Source: Gnetum montanum (Eukaryota > Streptophyta > Gnetopsida > Gnetales > Gnetaceae). Taken from it: DNA of 64,000 nucleotides. Under the pieces are notes generated by a model. It was not told where the DNA came from. It did not search any database and saw nothing but the letters and a program-made list of their open reading frames with translations. Location of the stretch: positions 122,656 through 186,655 of the forward strand of contig MNCI01037652.1 of assembly GCA_015680685.1 (NCBI GenBank), read 5' to 3'. Of this stretch, positions 47,297 to 60,493 are shown piece after piece. Both the position numbers and the translations under genes were made by a program. Each line of letters begins with the position of its first letter. The first letter of the stretch is position 1.

Positions 47297-47914
47297 CATC
47301 AAAGTGTCAATGTACCTAGACACATTCCATGAATGACAAAAAGATCAAGATTGATTCTTATTCATTGCAGTACTTTGACTTAGATTAAATTTACTTTCCA
47401 TGCAATTTACTTTTCATGTACTTAGTTAATATTTACGTTTCCATGCATATTAATGAATTGGTAGAATGAGCATGACCAGTTTCAAAAGTAAACACGTTAT
47501 TGCTTGATAATCCAAACAATGTTATTGCTTGGTTTACGTAGTAGTATAGTGTTTGGTAATTCAAATAGTGGATACATGGGTTCAAAACATGTACGCCAAG
47601 CTGGGCACACATACTAATCACCCATAGGCTAGTTTAGACTTTACTTTCTATTGCTAATTAGTTAAATAATTGATTTCTTTATTGTTATTAGGAGTAGCCT
47701 AAGGCCAAAACAACATCATGAATCATATGCATCACTTTGGACTAAACCATACGTGACAAAGCTACCACTAGTCCAAGTGGGAAGATAGTGAACTGCGATC
47801 AAGGCATAACAATCTAGATACCACAACTAGTTTCATCCATGGAATTTGATTGGATCGTGTATGAACACTTGTGATTTGTATGGTTGGACATAGGGGATAC
47901 CTCACCACTCTTCA
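47297..47914 (+). repeat. Partial 5' LTR of element G
   Basis: Aligns with about 34450-35056 of E. Ends CACTCTTCA at 47914. The promoter half is missing. A short local duplication (TTTACTT..CATG..A) is visible near 47390-47420. Confidence 0.85.
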
Positions 47915-47915
47915 T

Positions 47916-47933
47916 TAGCAGTACTACTGGGGA
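47916..47933 (+). other. Decayed primer-binding site of element G
   Basis: TAGCAGTACTACTGGGGA, in the same position as the Asp-tRNA PBS of E and sharing the final CTGGGGATGGTGATAG context. More changed than in E. Confidence 0.55.
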
Positions 47934-48039
47934 TGGTGATAGTTTTCTAGATTAGTTATATCATACACAAGTGTTGTAAATACATTAATGATTTATCTTT
48001 TAGAAAATATTAAGTCACACACATCATTAACTAACAAAA

Positions 48040-50272
48040 ATGTCTCTTTCACAAGGAAGTGATAATGCATTGTATAGAGAGAACATTCATTGGAGAACTA
48101 ATGAGATATATACTAAAGAAAATTGGAGTGACCAAACTCATGCAAGGGTTTCATATGTTCATGACCACCCTAACTACACTCAAGAACTACATTCACTAAG
48201 GTAAACAATCCTAGAGGAGATGAAGTAAGTCCTAGACTAGGGAAGGCCTCGAGGCCTAGGACCTCCTCAAAACTTGGAAAAGATAAATCAGGGGACCATG
48301 GGAAACACTATAGAATCCACAGAGACTCTCCTAGTTTCTCATCTTCCTTCTTCTCTTCAACATCTAGTTTTGATGAAGATGAATGTAGGTAAAGAGATAG
48401 AGCTCCACTATGGGGTCAAAATAGAAATAGAAATTAAAACCAAGGACAAAATCAAAGGCATCAAAATGAGCATAGAAAAAATCATTACAATCAAACAAAT
48501 AGAAATAGAAATTTTTACCATCACATGTTTGATGATGGTAAATCCTTTTTGGCCACTAAGAGCATGATGCAGATCACAGAGTTAGTTAAAATATCCCATA
48601 GGCATTACAAGGAAAGTCGCATCAAAAGTCTTGATATAAATAATATTCCTAAATTTGTGGGAGGTAATGATTATGATCCACAACATCATTTGCAATCTTT
48701 CCATGATGCCTGCATCTTACAAAACATTGAAAGTGGATGGAAAAAGCTTAAGCTCTTTCCTAGGACACTAATAGACAAAGCCAAGGTATGGTATCAAACG
48801 TTGAAACCAAATTCAATCCATTGGTGGTCCATAATGCTGGAGCTCTTCAATGAGAAATATCAAACTAATGCAAGGGTGTCCAACCTAAGAAAAAAAATCC
48901 AAGGATGGAAACAAGAGCAACATGAACCCTTGGATATGGCTCTAGATAGATACTATTCTCTATTGAATAGATGTCTAGGCCATGGTTTCTCTCAAGAAGA
49001 GCAACTTTTCCACATCATAGATGAGCTTCATAGTCAAATGAGAGAGACCCTTAGGATGTATGCTCAAGGTCAATTATATGAACTAGGAACCCATTAGATC
49101 CAAAAGCTAATCAAGTGTGTGGAAAAAGAATAAGAAGAGCTATGTAAATGAGAGAATGTTAAGAAATATCTCTAGGATCCAACTCTTCAAAAGAAGAGGA
49201 TCTGTATCTCTGATAAGAAAAAAAAGGTAGCACTCAATGAGGTGATTTCACAACAAACCTTGCCAATGCAACAATCTATTGTTGAACTTCAGGCAAGGCT
49301 AGATAAGATGTTGGAATGGATAAAGGAGAAAGTTATAACTTACATAGAAATCATAAAGGAGAGAGTAGCATAGAAAAAATCAAGGGGTCACAAAAAAAGG
49401 AGAAAAAAGGACTAATAGATAAGTAAGAACACTAATAAGAAAAAATAAAAATGATTGTAGAAGAAGAGGCTATAAAATTAACCATCGAAGAAGATGATGG
49501 ATGTGACATCTACCTATATGACCATCCAAAGGGCTATTGTCCAATCATGTTACATCTACATGAGTATTGGGCTTTTTCATTGAATCTCAAGTTTGTATAA
49601 AAGAAAATGCCTAGGAAATTACCTTACACAAAAGATAATTATAGATATTCCTACAACCAACTATACTATCCTAGTGGGACTTCTTATCAACCTCAAAACT
49701 ACTATCAATCGTAGTGGCAAAACCCACAGTTGTGGCGGAGGCCATCATCAAACCAGCACTATCCCTACTACTAGCCAAACCTGTATGGATATTATGTTCA
49801 ACAACCTATTTCATCGACTAGTTCTACTTTCTCTACCTTGAATCGCTACTACCACTCTCTTGAATATCATCAACCTGCAACATCTTCTGAAGGATCACCA
49901 CCTCACACCTCTCATCCTTCATCATATCCTCAATATTCTCATACTTCCACTAAACCAAAAGATATCCAATGGCTTGAAAATGAAAATATAAAATTAATTC
50001 AAAGATGCATGGAGGTAATTGATCTGCTTATTAGTTTTAGACTTAAGAAAATGGACCAAATAGAGGACTTAGACACAAATATCTTACACTTTGATTATAC
50101 ACTAGAAGAAGATATTAAACATGGAGACCCGATAATTAAAATAGAAAATCAAGAAGAAGAAGTAAACACATATGAACCTCTAAAAATGGAAATACCTTCA
50201 AGTCTAGATGAAGATACATCTCCGAATGATCCAAAAAAGACTATCACCAATGTTAGATGTTCTACAACATGA
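48040..50272 (+). pseudogene. gag of element G
   Basis: ATG at 48040 (MSLSQGSDN..). The best frame, 48525-49097 (190 codons open), holds the Gag core: IPKFVGGNDYDPQHHLQSFH, WYQTLKPNSIHWWSIM, VSNLRKKIQGWKQEQHEPLD and LNRCLGHGFSQEEQLFHIID. A frameshifted tail is open at 49838-50272 with a Ser/Pro/His-rich stretch followed by an acidic end (IEDLDTNILHFDYTLEEDIK). Homologous to E gag and more intact; the tail segment deleted in E is present here. Most similar in layout to Athila-type Gag. Confidence 0.85.
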
Positions 50273-50289
50273 TTAATTACATTAGTAAA

Positions 50290-52264
50290 CAGTGATAGAT
50301 AGAAAACCAGTGATGTATAACCAAGGGATTGTGCAATACATCTCCTGAATGTGTGGCCATAAGATTAGTCATGGGGGAGATGCTCCATCCTAGTTCAAGA
50401 ACTAATAAGTGTTTCTCCACTTTTTTGTTTTATAAATTTTTATCATTTTCCTATTTCTTCCGAAATTTTCTGATTCTTCATATGTTTTTCATTTCCTAAT
50501 ATTTTTTATTTATATTTTTCTCTTTTCTTAAGTGATTCTCTTTATGTTTATTAAATGTATTTTATTTTTCCATTAATAATATTTCCAAGTCATGATGTAG
50601 AAGTCAATGTTATGTGTTGGGTTTTTGGGCTATACTATCAAGATGATTGGGTAAGTAATTGTGTAAATTAGTGAGACCACCTCATCCATTCCTCTACTTT
50701 TCTAAATAAAAGTTCTTTTTCATAAAAAGAATTTTGTTCTTCTTTCATGAAACTAAAATTAATCAATGATCATTGTACCTTGAATAAAGAGGGAACAAAC
50801 AAGTGGAAATGGTAAGGGTGTGACCTCAAGGGGATTTGTTTGTTTTTCTTCTTATCTTCCTTCATGTGGTTTATGACTCCTCTTAGAATGTATCATCTCT
50901 CCTTCATCAACTAATAAATAGGAAGCTATGTATTTGCATAGTGTATTTTCCATCAAAAAATTAAAAAAAAAATAGAAAAAAAGTAAAAAAAAAAAAACAA
51001 AAGAGAGAGAGAGAGAGAAAAAAAAAACAATAATGGGAATTCAAAGAACACCCCTTAGACACAATAATGGGCTACATGCATTAGTTATGGGGTTGGAAAG
51101 ACATGTTACCCATGCCTGAAGGTGCCTCTCCAACTAAGGCCCTTCCTTCCTTCTTCTATTTTTGGAGTGATGATTATTCATTGAGGTGGTTGTAGACTCA
51201 TGGTGGTAGGCAAGATGGAACACATCACTACAAGGTCATGGTTTATGATATGGACTTGGTCTAAATTTGGATAGATAGGTATGCTAATTATCTTAATCAC
51301 ATTTTTCACAAGAACCTATTGTGAACATGGTCAAGTACCTTCCATCTTGATCTCTACAATCCTTTCTCATCCCATTATTCACCTCACTACTACATGCAAT
51401 TATGATCCTTTTAGTCTCGTGTAGTATAGTGCAACATCCCAACCACAGTAGTTGTATGTTGTTTTGAACAAAGGAATGGTCTAAATTTAACTTCTTAGGT
51501 GCCTAAAAGCATCTATAGAAGTGGTTATGCAAGGGCATTATTGTAGGAGCTTGCTTTGGGGAGGACCCACTTGCATAAATTCTGTTGATCATGGCTTTGA
51601 ACTAACCTTTACATATTCTAGAACATTAGTGACAATTTTTCTAAATCTATGCATAAATTTAGGACAACTTCTCATCCATTTCATTAATTTCTCCTACTTT
51701 TCTATTTCAATATCCATTCATATTTCTTGGCCATCTTTTGAATCAGACCTTTGGTTTTAAATATTCAAAAACTTGTGTGCTTTTGAAGTTATGCTTATTA
51801 GTCATGGGGGCTAGGAATTTCCATTTTGAAATTGAAATTTTTATAACATCCTATTTTCAAAAATTGTGGTAACTAATAGTAATTGATCAAAACAATGTGA
51901 ACAACTTGATGATTTTAGTTACCTCATAGCCATAGGCGTAGTATGCCTAAGGAAGAAGTTCTTTTGCTAGGCATGAAAATGAAACCAAGAGGGGGGCAAC
52001 AAAAGATATGCCCATGAACAAATCGTAGCACATATAAGATAGTAGCTCAAACATCACATGTTTGCTAGATCCATGGGATGATGAGAAGAAATTTTAGTCC
52101 ATCCTTCAAGAATGTTCTACATAACTAGAGAAGCATCAACATAACAATCAAGGTTGGAAGTCTACCACTACTAGTGGCAACAAGAAGATTCATCTTCAGT
52201 GGATTTTTGAAGACCTTTATAAATTTTGTAATCTTTAATGTCTATGTAGCCTTTTTGTCACTCT
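50290..52264 (+). other. Noncoding block of element G with a GA microsatellite
   Basis: Collinear with 37261-39400 of E. The A-rich tract of E is here followed by a GAGAGAGAGAGA run near 51003-51018. It breaks at 52264 in a segment matching about 39390 of E. Confidence 0.75.
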
Positions 52265-53600
52265 ATCAAGTACAAATTAAAACTCAACACCATCCTTGAC
52301 CAACTAATGAAGGTCAAGTAGGAATCCCTTGAGCCCATACAAAAATTCATACAATGATGGAATGCTCTCCTAAATGAGATTCCAGAGCCTATAGCCAAAG
52401 CACACCTTCTAGCTATCTTTAAGGGGGTAGTTAACGACTTTATTAAGTCAAAATTATATTACCTCTATCCATGATCACTTAGTCAATCATTTTCACAAGT
52501 GAAAAACATAGAGGATGCGGTTGAGTCTAGCCATGTCCCTTCCTATGTGGCATTTAAGAATCAACATGCATGAAAGTACAAGGAGAGGGAAAGATAGAAT
52601 AATGCAATTGCAGCCATAGTGGCCAAACATAACAAGACAACCACACAAGGGTCTAAGACCAATAAACCCAAGGGTCATATTTATAATAATTAATCTTTGA
52701 CATCTATGCCGACTGCATCAACTACCACATGGCCTAGCTTTAAATGCAAAGACTAGTTGAAGTATACCAGGTTACTATTAAAACCATCAAAACTCCTTAA
52801 TTAACTATTGAAGAGTGGAAGAATATAATACAAATAAATGACCAAATATGCCTATCAAAAGCATGATAGGCTATGTAAAATAGCTAAAAATCCCACTTTT
52901 GCAACCAAGGATGATCCCTTGGTACCTAAATACTTCAGACTAGATCAATTTTGCCACTACCATCAACTGCTTGGTCATGACACAAACTACTATATAGTGC
53001 TTAAGGATGACTAGTAAAAGAATATAAATAGGGGTGAATTGGTCTTAGATGCCTCCAACCTAGTCAAATCACAAAATCAATCCATGAAAGTCTATAAGGA
53101 TCCACTAAATGAAAACAATAGTCTATCATGACATTTAGTGTAACTAATAACTCTAGACCTATGTGGGAGTGGTTCATGACACGGGCACCTTCTCACAATG
53201 ATAGGGGTCCTTCAACTTCAACTAGCTGAAAGCCCCCTCTTATTATGATGGTCTCACTACCTACACCTCCCAAAGATCCTTTTATGCTCAAGGTGCCCCC
53301 TCTTTCTAATGCCAAAACCAAACTTGCCCCTACAACTGATAAACATCCTCCCATTATGGCCAACATGATGGCTTCTACACAATCCACAAACAATAATAAG
53401 AGATTCCTAACTAAACAAAAAAAATAAACCTACACCAAATCCTAAGAAAAAATAACAAATAGGTTTATGCATGGAAGGTAGTGGGCCCAATGAAGCCCAC
53501 TCCCATCTCATCTCTTCTGATGAGTTCCAATGCTAAGGTTGCATCAATTAGTCAACCATGAGAGGATCCCAAGTCACAATGAAAAGGGAAAGAAGCCAAA
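52265..53600 (+). pseudogene. gag (3' half) of element H
   Basis: Resumes at a point matching about 18850 in C: LMKVK.ESLEPIQKFIQ.WN, then IAKAHLLAIFKGVVNDFIKS. The zinc-finger-like segment is at about 52930-53010 (FCHYHQLLGHDTNYYIVLKD): Cys and both His remain, and the final Cys is Tyr. A Pro/Thr-rich linker is near 53225-53400. The N-terminal half is missing at the junction with G. Confidence 0.7.
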
Positions 53601-54600
53601 TAATCTTTAAAGCATGAAGTTCATATCCTTAGGCACATGAAAGAAGTTAAAAACCCTAAAAATAAGAAGCCTACAAATAACAATAAAGACTTCCTCAATG
53701 CGATGGAACAAGTCAAATAGTCACTAAAGCAAAAAAATATCTCTCTTAGCTTGTATGACCTTGTTAGGACTTCTACTACACATTATGAAGCATTGGTCAA
53801 GATGTTGATCTCTATTCTTATTAGTGAGGATATACACACTAGTGAAGCATCCATCCATGTAGTGATGGTACTGCCTTCACTAAAGTAAGAAATGAGGTCA
53901 ACAATTCTAGTGTTCTATGATAGTAAAATCAAAACCCATCCCCAAGATAGTGAGACAACTAAGGCTCCCTTATTCATAACCATTATGATAGAATAGTATA
54001 AGGTGCATAGAGTGCACATTAATGATTGAACCACAACAAACATAATACCTTACACCATTGTAGAACATCTAGGATTAAATGAGAAAATGCAACATGCTGC
54101 AATGACCACTCTTAAGTCCTTCAATGGATCTCGGGTAGCTATAAAAGGCTCAATTTCTTTAGATTTTGTGGCAAGGGAACAATTCCCCATAACAGCCAAT
54201 TTCATGGTGGTGGAAAAAATACTAGGGTTTAACCTTATCTTGGGGAGGCCTTGGTTAGATCAACTATAAGTGGTTTCCTCATCGATCCACCAAGAAATTC
54301 ACCTACCTTACAAGGGAAGTGAAATCATATTCCATAGTGACATTATAGTTCCCTTGGTAGTTAACAATATTGACATTGAGCAAGGGTCCAAAGTAGAATT
54401 TCAAGAAGAAACTTCTACCATTAGCTACAAAGCCAAAGAAGCCCAAGAGAGCAGAAGTGGCCAAGACCAAAAACAATGAGTCCATGGATGCACCATGGGA
54501 TAATCTCCCCTTTAACATTGTGAGTGAAGGAAATAAGGAGTACAAAATTATGCAAAGTAAGCCATACACATTTCCTAATCTATTAAAGATTAGGAAATAG
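53601..54600 (+). pseudogene. Protease region of element H
   Basis: A Lys-rich linker and LSLYDLVRTSTTHYEALVK (about 53740-53800) precede the protease, where the loop reads HINDXTTTNIIP at about 54015 (A copy: VDDGATTNVIP), so the catalytic Asp-Gly is damaged. TANFMVV, GFNLILGRPWLDQL (about 54225-54268), then SSIHQEIHLPYKGSE complete the domain. Coding-like sequence continues to about 54555 and ends next to CAAAGTAAGCC, a plausible 5' splice site at 54557. Confidence 0.75.
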
Positions 54601-55359
54601 TTGTGCAATTAATGTATCCCCTTGATTCTCTTACCTTTGCATTTATAACCATATAGCCCATTTTGCCTATAACCTTCCATAGCCTAGTTTACATTTTTCT
54701 CTCATATGCACACTTTTGTGTACCTTTATTTTGCTTTGCTTTAAGCTTTACTTTACATATAGCCTAAGGTTTATCCTTGTTTACAGTATTACTTGTATGC
54801 CTTTTTATGTTGAAAAATAAACAATAAAAATACCATAAAAACTTTAAAACTTGAAAAATTTCTAAAAAATTTAAAACATAAAAAATAGATAGAAAATTTT
54901 TCTTTTAGAACATGGGGCCCACCATGGCCTAAAACTAGCAACTCGCATGGCTGGCTATGGTCTAAAACTAGCAAATCAAAATGTATCACATGGGCTTCCA
55001 TGGCCTAAAACTAGCAAATTGAATGGCTTGCCATGGCCTAAATCTAGTAAATCACTTATAACCATTACAACCTATTTTACATTATGGTCGTTATACATAG
55101 TCAATTGACATAGCCTATGATATATACAAAAATGTAGAACATTAAATCGATATGAAAAATTAAAACTTTTAGAACATATAAGCCAAATTAAAATTTAAAA
55201 ATAATAAGTATCCAATGTTTACAACATGATAACCATGAAAGTCTATACCATAAACTATCTCTCAACACGTTAATGGCTAACACTAACTAATACATCATAA
55301 TGTAAATAACATAATTAGATAGAACCAATGAGATAACAAGGCAATGACCATGGATGGTA
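54601..55359 (+). other. Noncoding stretch with short GGCCTAAAACTAGCAA repeats (element H)
   Basis: Four copies of a CATGGCCTAAAACTAGCAA-like unit at 54905-55050. The rest is AT-rich without coding signal. Corresponds to 5391-5959 in A. Confidence 0.6.
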
Positions 55360-58300
55360 CTAAGAGGGTGCTAGAGGAGGTGGAGAAGCACTTCCACCTT
55401 CTCCATTGGGATCACCTGGTACCTGTACCATAGAAAAACACAAGTTAACCAATAATCAATAAATTATGAAACCAAACTAAAACTTAAAACAAATTAAACT
55501 AAAATATGTTAAATCCAATGAAATATACACACATGGGAGGGCTTAAGAGCCACATATTCTAGTGGGAGATTTTGAAGAATAGCTTACAAATGATGAAGGA
55601 TTTATTCCTCAATTATGTAGGCCTAATACACCTTGCTAAGATTGGTGCTTATTAGGGTGTTGTTATCATCGATGTCTATCCATATAGGTGGCTCCCATGA
55701 AAAACTTTTAGTAGTTACCTCTCTAAAAGTGGTAGTGACCTACGAAGATGGGGATCCAACCATGGTTAGGATGCCTTCAAAGAGTTTGAAGACATATTCT
55801 ACTTGAATCCCCCACATGAATAGCTATAGGTTGTGTCATTCAGTAGACTCCTCATTTAACCACTTAAGGTAAGCTTCACACTCAACCTTATACTTCTTCT
55901 TGTGGTCCTTTTATGCTCGGTTCCACTTGAGAATCTAGGCATAGTAGTCCCTCCACTTCCTATCCTTGCATGCCAGAAAGTCCATTTGCAACTTCTATTT
56001 AGTAAACTTCTTAGCAAGAGAAACCTTGCCATGGATGGCATTCTAGTACCATGTCCATTTGATCTCTTTGGTTTGCAAGGAACTCCTGTTGGCCACCTAG
56101 GCCTCCATGAATTCCTTGCAATCCTTGAGATCTTTGTTTATCTTTAGCCAGCCTCTTATTTGCTTTTTCCAATTCAATAACACATTCCCATAGAAATACA
56201 TTTGCACATTGAATTTCCCATGAAGTTTTAACACATGAAAATGTACAATTAGTAACACTTTCATATAACTTACATGCTACATTCTCTACATTTGATGGTA
56301 GGCTAGGTATGGCATTGATTTCAATAATGCAGTTGGGATTTCATCTAAGCTTAAACTAAAAAAAAAAACAAAACATGAGCAAAAAATAATAAGAAACCAA
56401 ATAGAAAAAGTATAATAAAAAACAAAATAATTAAAAAATGTGATCATAAAGCAAGATAAACTGAGTACTTATCCATATGTTGCTAGTGCTTAGGTTGCTA
56501 GCCCTTATTGTTTGCCTACAACAACAACAAGAGCAAGACGTGATATAACTTAGTACATCTTGCCTTATAATAACAATATAGTCCTATAACATAAAGTATA
56601 ACAAATGTGAAGCAATCAAAACAAAATTAAACCATACCTATGACCATGTTGCATGCTGGGTGAAGTCTCACTATGAATCTCCTCTTGGAGGAGGGTTGCT
56701 TGATCGCTAGGGCTTCCTCTTCAACCATCAGCCTCGTCAATTTGGCTCTAGTTGAACCCTCAACTTTAGCTCATAATGTCCTAGCCTTATTAATGTCTTC
56801 ACACTCAACTTGGGGATCAACCCCCATGCTATCAAGGGAGATGCAACGCCTACTAATAAGGTCCTTAGTGGCAACTGAAAATGACTACCTAACATCCTCT
56901 AGCTTTTTCTAAGCTTGCATAGTAGGATAAACATGTTTAACCCATGGCTTGAAGATTTGGGATGGATCTTTGCTTACTCATCTTCCACCCTTCCTCACCA
57001 CCAAGAACTCTAGAAACCTCCTCAAATATTCTACAAAGAATCTGTAATGCATGTGACATTTTATGGTGAGGTTGTTGTAAAGTTTGAGGATTTCATTATG
57101 AAGCCTAGAAACCAAGTGAGCAACTTAGTTGAATCAAGAACCCTCCACAAGAACCTTCTTCATGGTCCATGCTTGATCCACCCCCATGATCTTGCCTTGT
57201 AATAGCAGATTGGGGAATCCCTAAGAGCAGAACAAGGGATATGCCTCCTTAGCCTTCTTGACCTTGAATTAGCTAGGAGACAACCCCTTGTTATCATGGA
57301 AAGTGCCCAGTCACTTCTCCATCTCCTCTTGATGCTTAACCTCTTTTCTTGCCTTAGTGGCCACCTTTAGGCCTTCATGAGAAACACTAAAGAGGTCACT
57401 AAAGGTGGAGTCATTAATGACCAAGGTGACAGGCACACCATGAACTTGGATGATGAACTTCTTAACTTCTTGGTCAAAGGAGTCCATGATGTTCACCATC
57501 TTGAGAATAGGAATAGAAAGGCTAGGGACCATAAATAGATCAAGCAAACTTGAATCAATAGTTTTTTCTTGAATCTTTTTGGGTGCCCTACTAGCCAACC
57601 ACTACTATGTCCAATCCACCTCCCCATACATGAGGATTTGAGTCTCCTCGGAGAATCCTAAAATAGTAAGTATGATAGTGGAGGACGTGGCAACATCTAT
57701 GATACAAAAAAAGACCAATTAGTATAAGTGCAAACATGTAAAACCAAAATTATATCAAGTATGCTAACATTAAAAGAAAATTTATATCCAAGCATAGCCA
57801 ATAAAACCATTTAGAAAATTAAAGCCTAAGTAGCCTACAATCATACAACCATAAAAATGTTGACATGGAAAAAAAATAAAAAAAAAATAATTTTTACCTT
57901 TCTTACTAAAGGAGGGTGGCAAGGAGCCTTCAATTAGTATGCAAGTCAAATCTGATTTGTTCCACCAACCATGCATTGTCCCATTGGCTACACAATGTTG
58001 GTAGGCTTTATTGTAGCATGTGGTGTACCTACCTAGGTAGCCTCTTAGTTGCTCCACCATTGCAAGCCTTACTATGGGGCTTTTGGTAAAAACCTTCAAT
58101 GTTGTTTGGGCTAAGGGTAGGAGCTAGGCCTACTTGATGAACCCCTAATCATCCACCCTGTACCTACAAGTACACCAAAAGAAATGTTAAACTAAATAGC
58201 CTAGTAAAACTAATAACTAAAGTAGTAAAAAAATAAAACTGAAAGCCATGATTACCCTTCCACATGGTAAATAGTACTAGGAGGGTTCTGGAATAGTGTG

Positions 58301-60493
58301 TGGGCCCATTATCCAACTAGCTAGGTGTTGTTAGCATTGTACAATTTGAACTCTAGCATATCCTAAATCTTGGATAGCTTATGAGTCCTCCTTGTATGAG
58401 TGCTATTAAGCACCTCACCCTCCACATGTGCCTTAGGATAATCTTCTATGAACTTGATGATCAAGCTAGATGATTAAGGCCAAAGGATCTCAACAATAAT
58501 AATGGTTGTATGGGAAAACAAGTGTGAGCATATCATCACACTAAATTTCTATAGTACGAAGGCCAAGAACTCTTGTGCCCCTAGCTAGAACCATAAGGAG
58601 TCCTACTTCAAAGTCATGTGGGGTGATGGGGTGTTAGGCCCTAGGGTCTGGATGTAACATAGCAATCCTACCAACTCTATCACCACCAATATGGGCTTGA
58701 GGAAGGCCCTACATAACAACAACAACTATTATAACCATTAGTAGTCATAACCAAGTATAGTCATACTTTAAACAGCCAAAATTACAACTTTGATGTCAAC
58801 AATTCCATTCCAAGATAAACAACCAAACCATGGTTTCAATACTTAAACTTTGAACTAAAAACTATGTACTACTAATAACTGATGGTAGTTTTCATGTTAA
58901 GATATGCAAAAAAGTATAAATTTTTTATGTGAAAATATTGAAAGCATGAAAACTAGCTTGTACCTACTCTAATAGTCAAATACCAAATTTAATTTTGCAA
59001 AACTTTTGCTAAGTATCCTAGTTAATGGCGAAACAAGCCATAGTAAGACCTTTAGGAAAGCTAGTTAAAATTTGCTAAGAATTCAAAATGATTGTTTATA
59101 ACTAAAAACTAGCATGTGAATAACTTCATAAACCCTTAAACATAAAAATAAATACCAACACCAACACCAACACTCCCTGTACAAATAGGGAGGTTTGCAG
59201 TTTTCATGACCAAAACTACAATTTTACATAATAGTTAACACTAAAATGAAAATGATAGATTAGAACTAAATTTTTTTCTAAGGATGGAAATTGTATGGGC
59301 ATCAAAATTAAATAGAATTAGGTGACTATGCTGGGGTTCCAAGCTTAGAAAAATTCAAAACATTAACCAAAACTAGAACAACAACCCATCAAAAACTTCA
59401 CAACAACACCAAAAACTGTAGAAAATGGCCACACTAGTTAACCTATGAAAAATATCAAATTTTTTTTAACTTGGCTGAAACCATTTGCAAACCCTTTGAA
59501 ACACCTCAAGGCATCCATGGACCATGGGATGTTGGTTGAAAACATTTTCTAAAGTGCCAACGTTGCCCATCTTCACAAGGGTAAAACACAACTCAAAAAC
59601 TAGACTTTGATACAAGTTCACTAAAAAATTCATTAAAAATCAACCACGTAACCAAATTTAGTGATTCTATAGATATTGGAATCCTTAAATAATAAGCTAA
59701 AAAAACATCTAGAAATTGTAAAAATTTTTAGCTATTTTTGGAAAAGATGTTGCCAAAGTGACATGAACCCGGCCACAACACCAAAACCCCATTTCGCACA
59801 AGTTTTGAAAAAATTTGCAAAAAATTAATTACATACCCAAATTTTATAATTCCTTACCCATTAGAATTATTAAATGAAATAATAAAAACCAATAATAATA
59901 AAAGCAAAAAATTCTAAATAGTTTTGAAATAAAACAACATAAAAGTACCATGTAAAAAATGGTCAAAACTAAAAACCCACTTTGCATTGCCTTATGGAAA
60001 CATTCATATATTATTTGTAAGTCAAGATTAGGTGATTAAAAAATTCACTTGACCATTAAAAATAGTGGTACAACCCTATTTCCATAAAAAATAAGAAATC
60101 TAAAGCATTTGAATAGGAAAAAAAATCCAAAACTGGTGTTTCTTTTTTGACCCAAAACCCTAAAAAATGCCCAAAATTGCAGAAATTATTTTTCCATTTG
60201 ACACACACTAATCCCACAACCCAAGCAATATAGAAAAAACATAGAAATGGCCTAGATCTAATGTAGGATTTTTTCAAAATTAAAAAGTATCCAACACACA
60301 AACTAGCATGACCAAAAACACCTAGAATTCTAGAGAAATTTTGCAAGAAAAAACTAGAATGTGTGTACCTGGGTGTCATGATGGTGGAGCTCACAACTAG
60401 AATAGTCCATGGTAGACTAAAGAGGCCTTTGGTAGTAGCGCCTCCCTTCTCTAGCACTATTTTTTTTGTTATGGTAGCTCTTGTCCTTGACAT
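55360..60493 (-). pseudogene. Decayed multi-exon antisense gene inside element H
   Basis: Minus-strand exons: 60493-60369 (ATG at 60493), 58708-58256, 58163-57898, 57696-56638, 56515 to about 56475, 56355 to about 55588, 55422-55360 (ends PLAPS then TAG). The introns between exons 1-2, 2-3 and 3-4 have GT..AG ends (58709-60368, 58164-58255, 57697-57897), and the reading phase is kept across all three. Exon 4 stays in one frame for about 350 codons; its roughly ten stops are TAG, TAA or TGA where Gln or Arg would fit. Exon 6 looks coiled-coil (VIELEKANKRLAK; after a frameshift, CKDRKWRDYYA). I recognise no domain. It could be an element-carried extra gene, as described antisense in some Tat elements, or a captured host gene. 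Neighbours are protease and pol of H, in the opposite direction. Confidence 0.65.

Larger units (their letters stand above)
47297..52264 (+). mobile_element. Element G: truncated second copy of the gag-only Athila-like family
   Basis: Partial 5' LTR (47297-47914, lacking about the first 290 bp), PBS, gag 48040-50272 and the family's noncoding block to 52264. The 3' LTR is absent. Collinear with element E over about 5 kb and likewise without pol. On both sides lies element H, which has lost LTR and gag sequence at the junction, so this is not a clean insertion. Confidence 0.85.
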
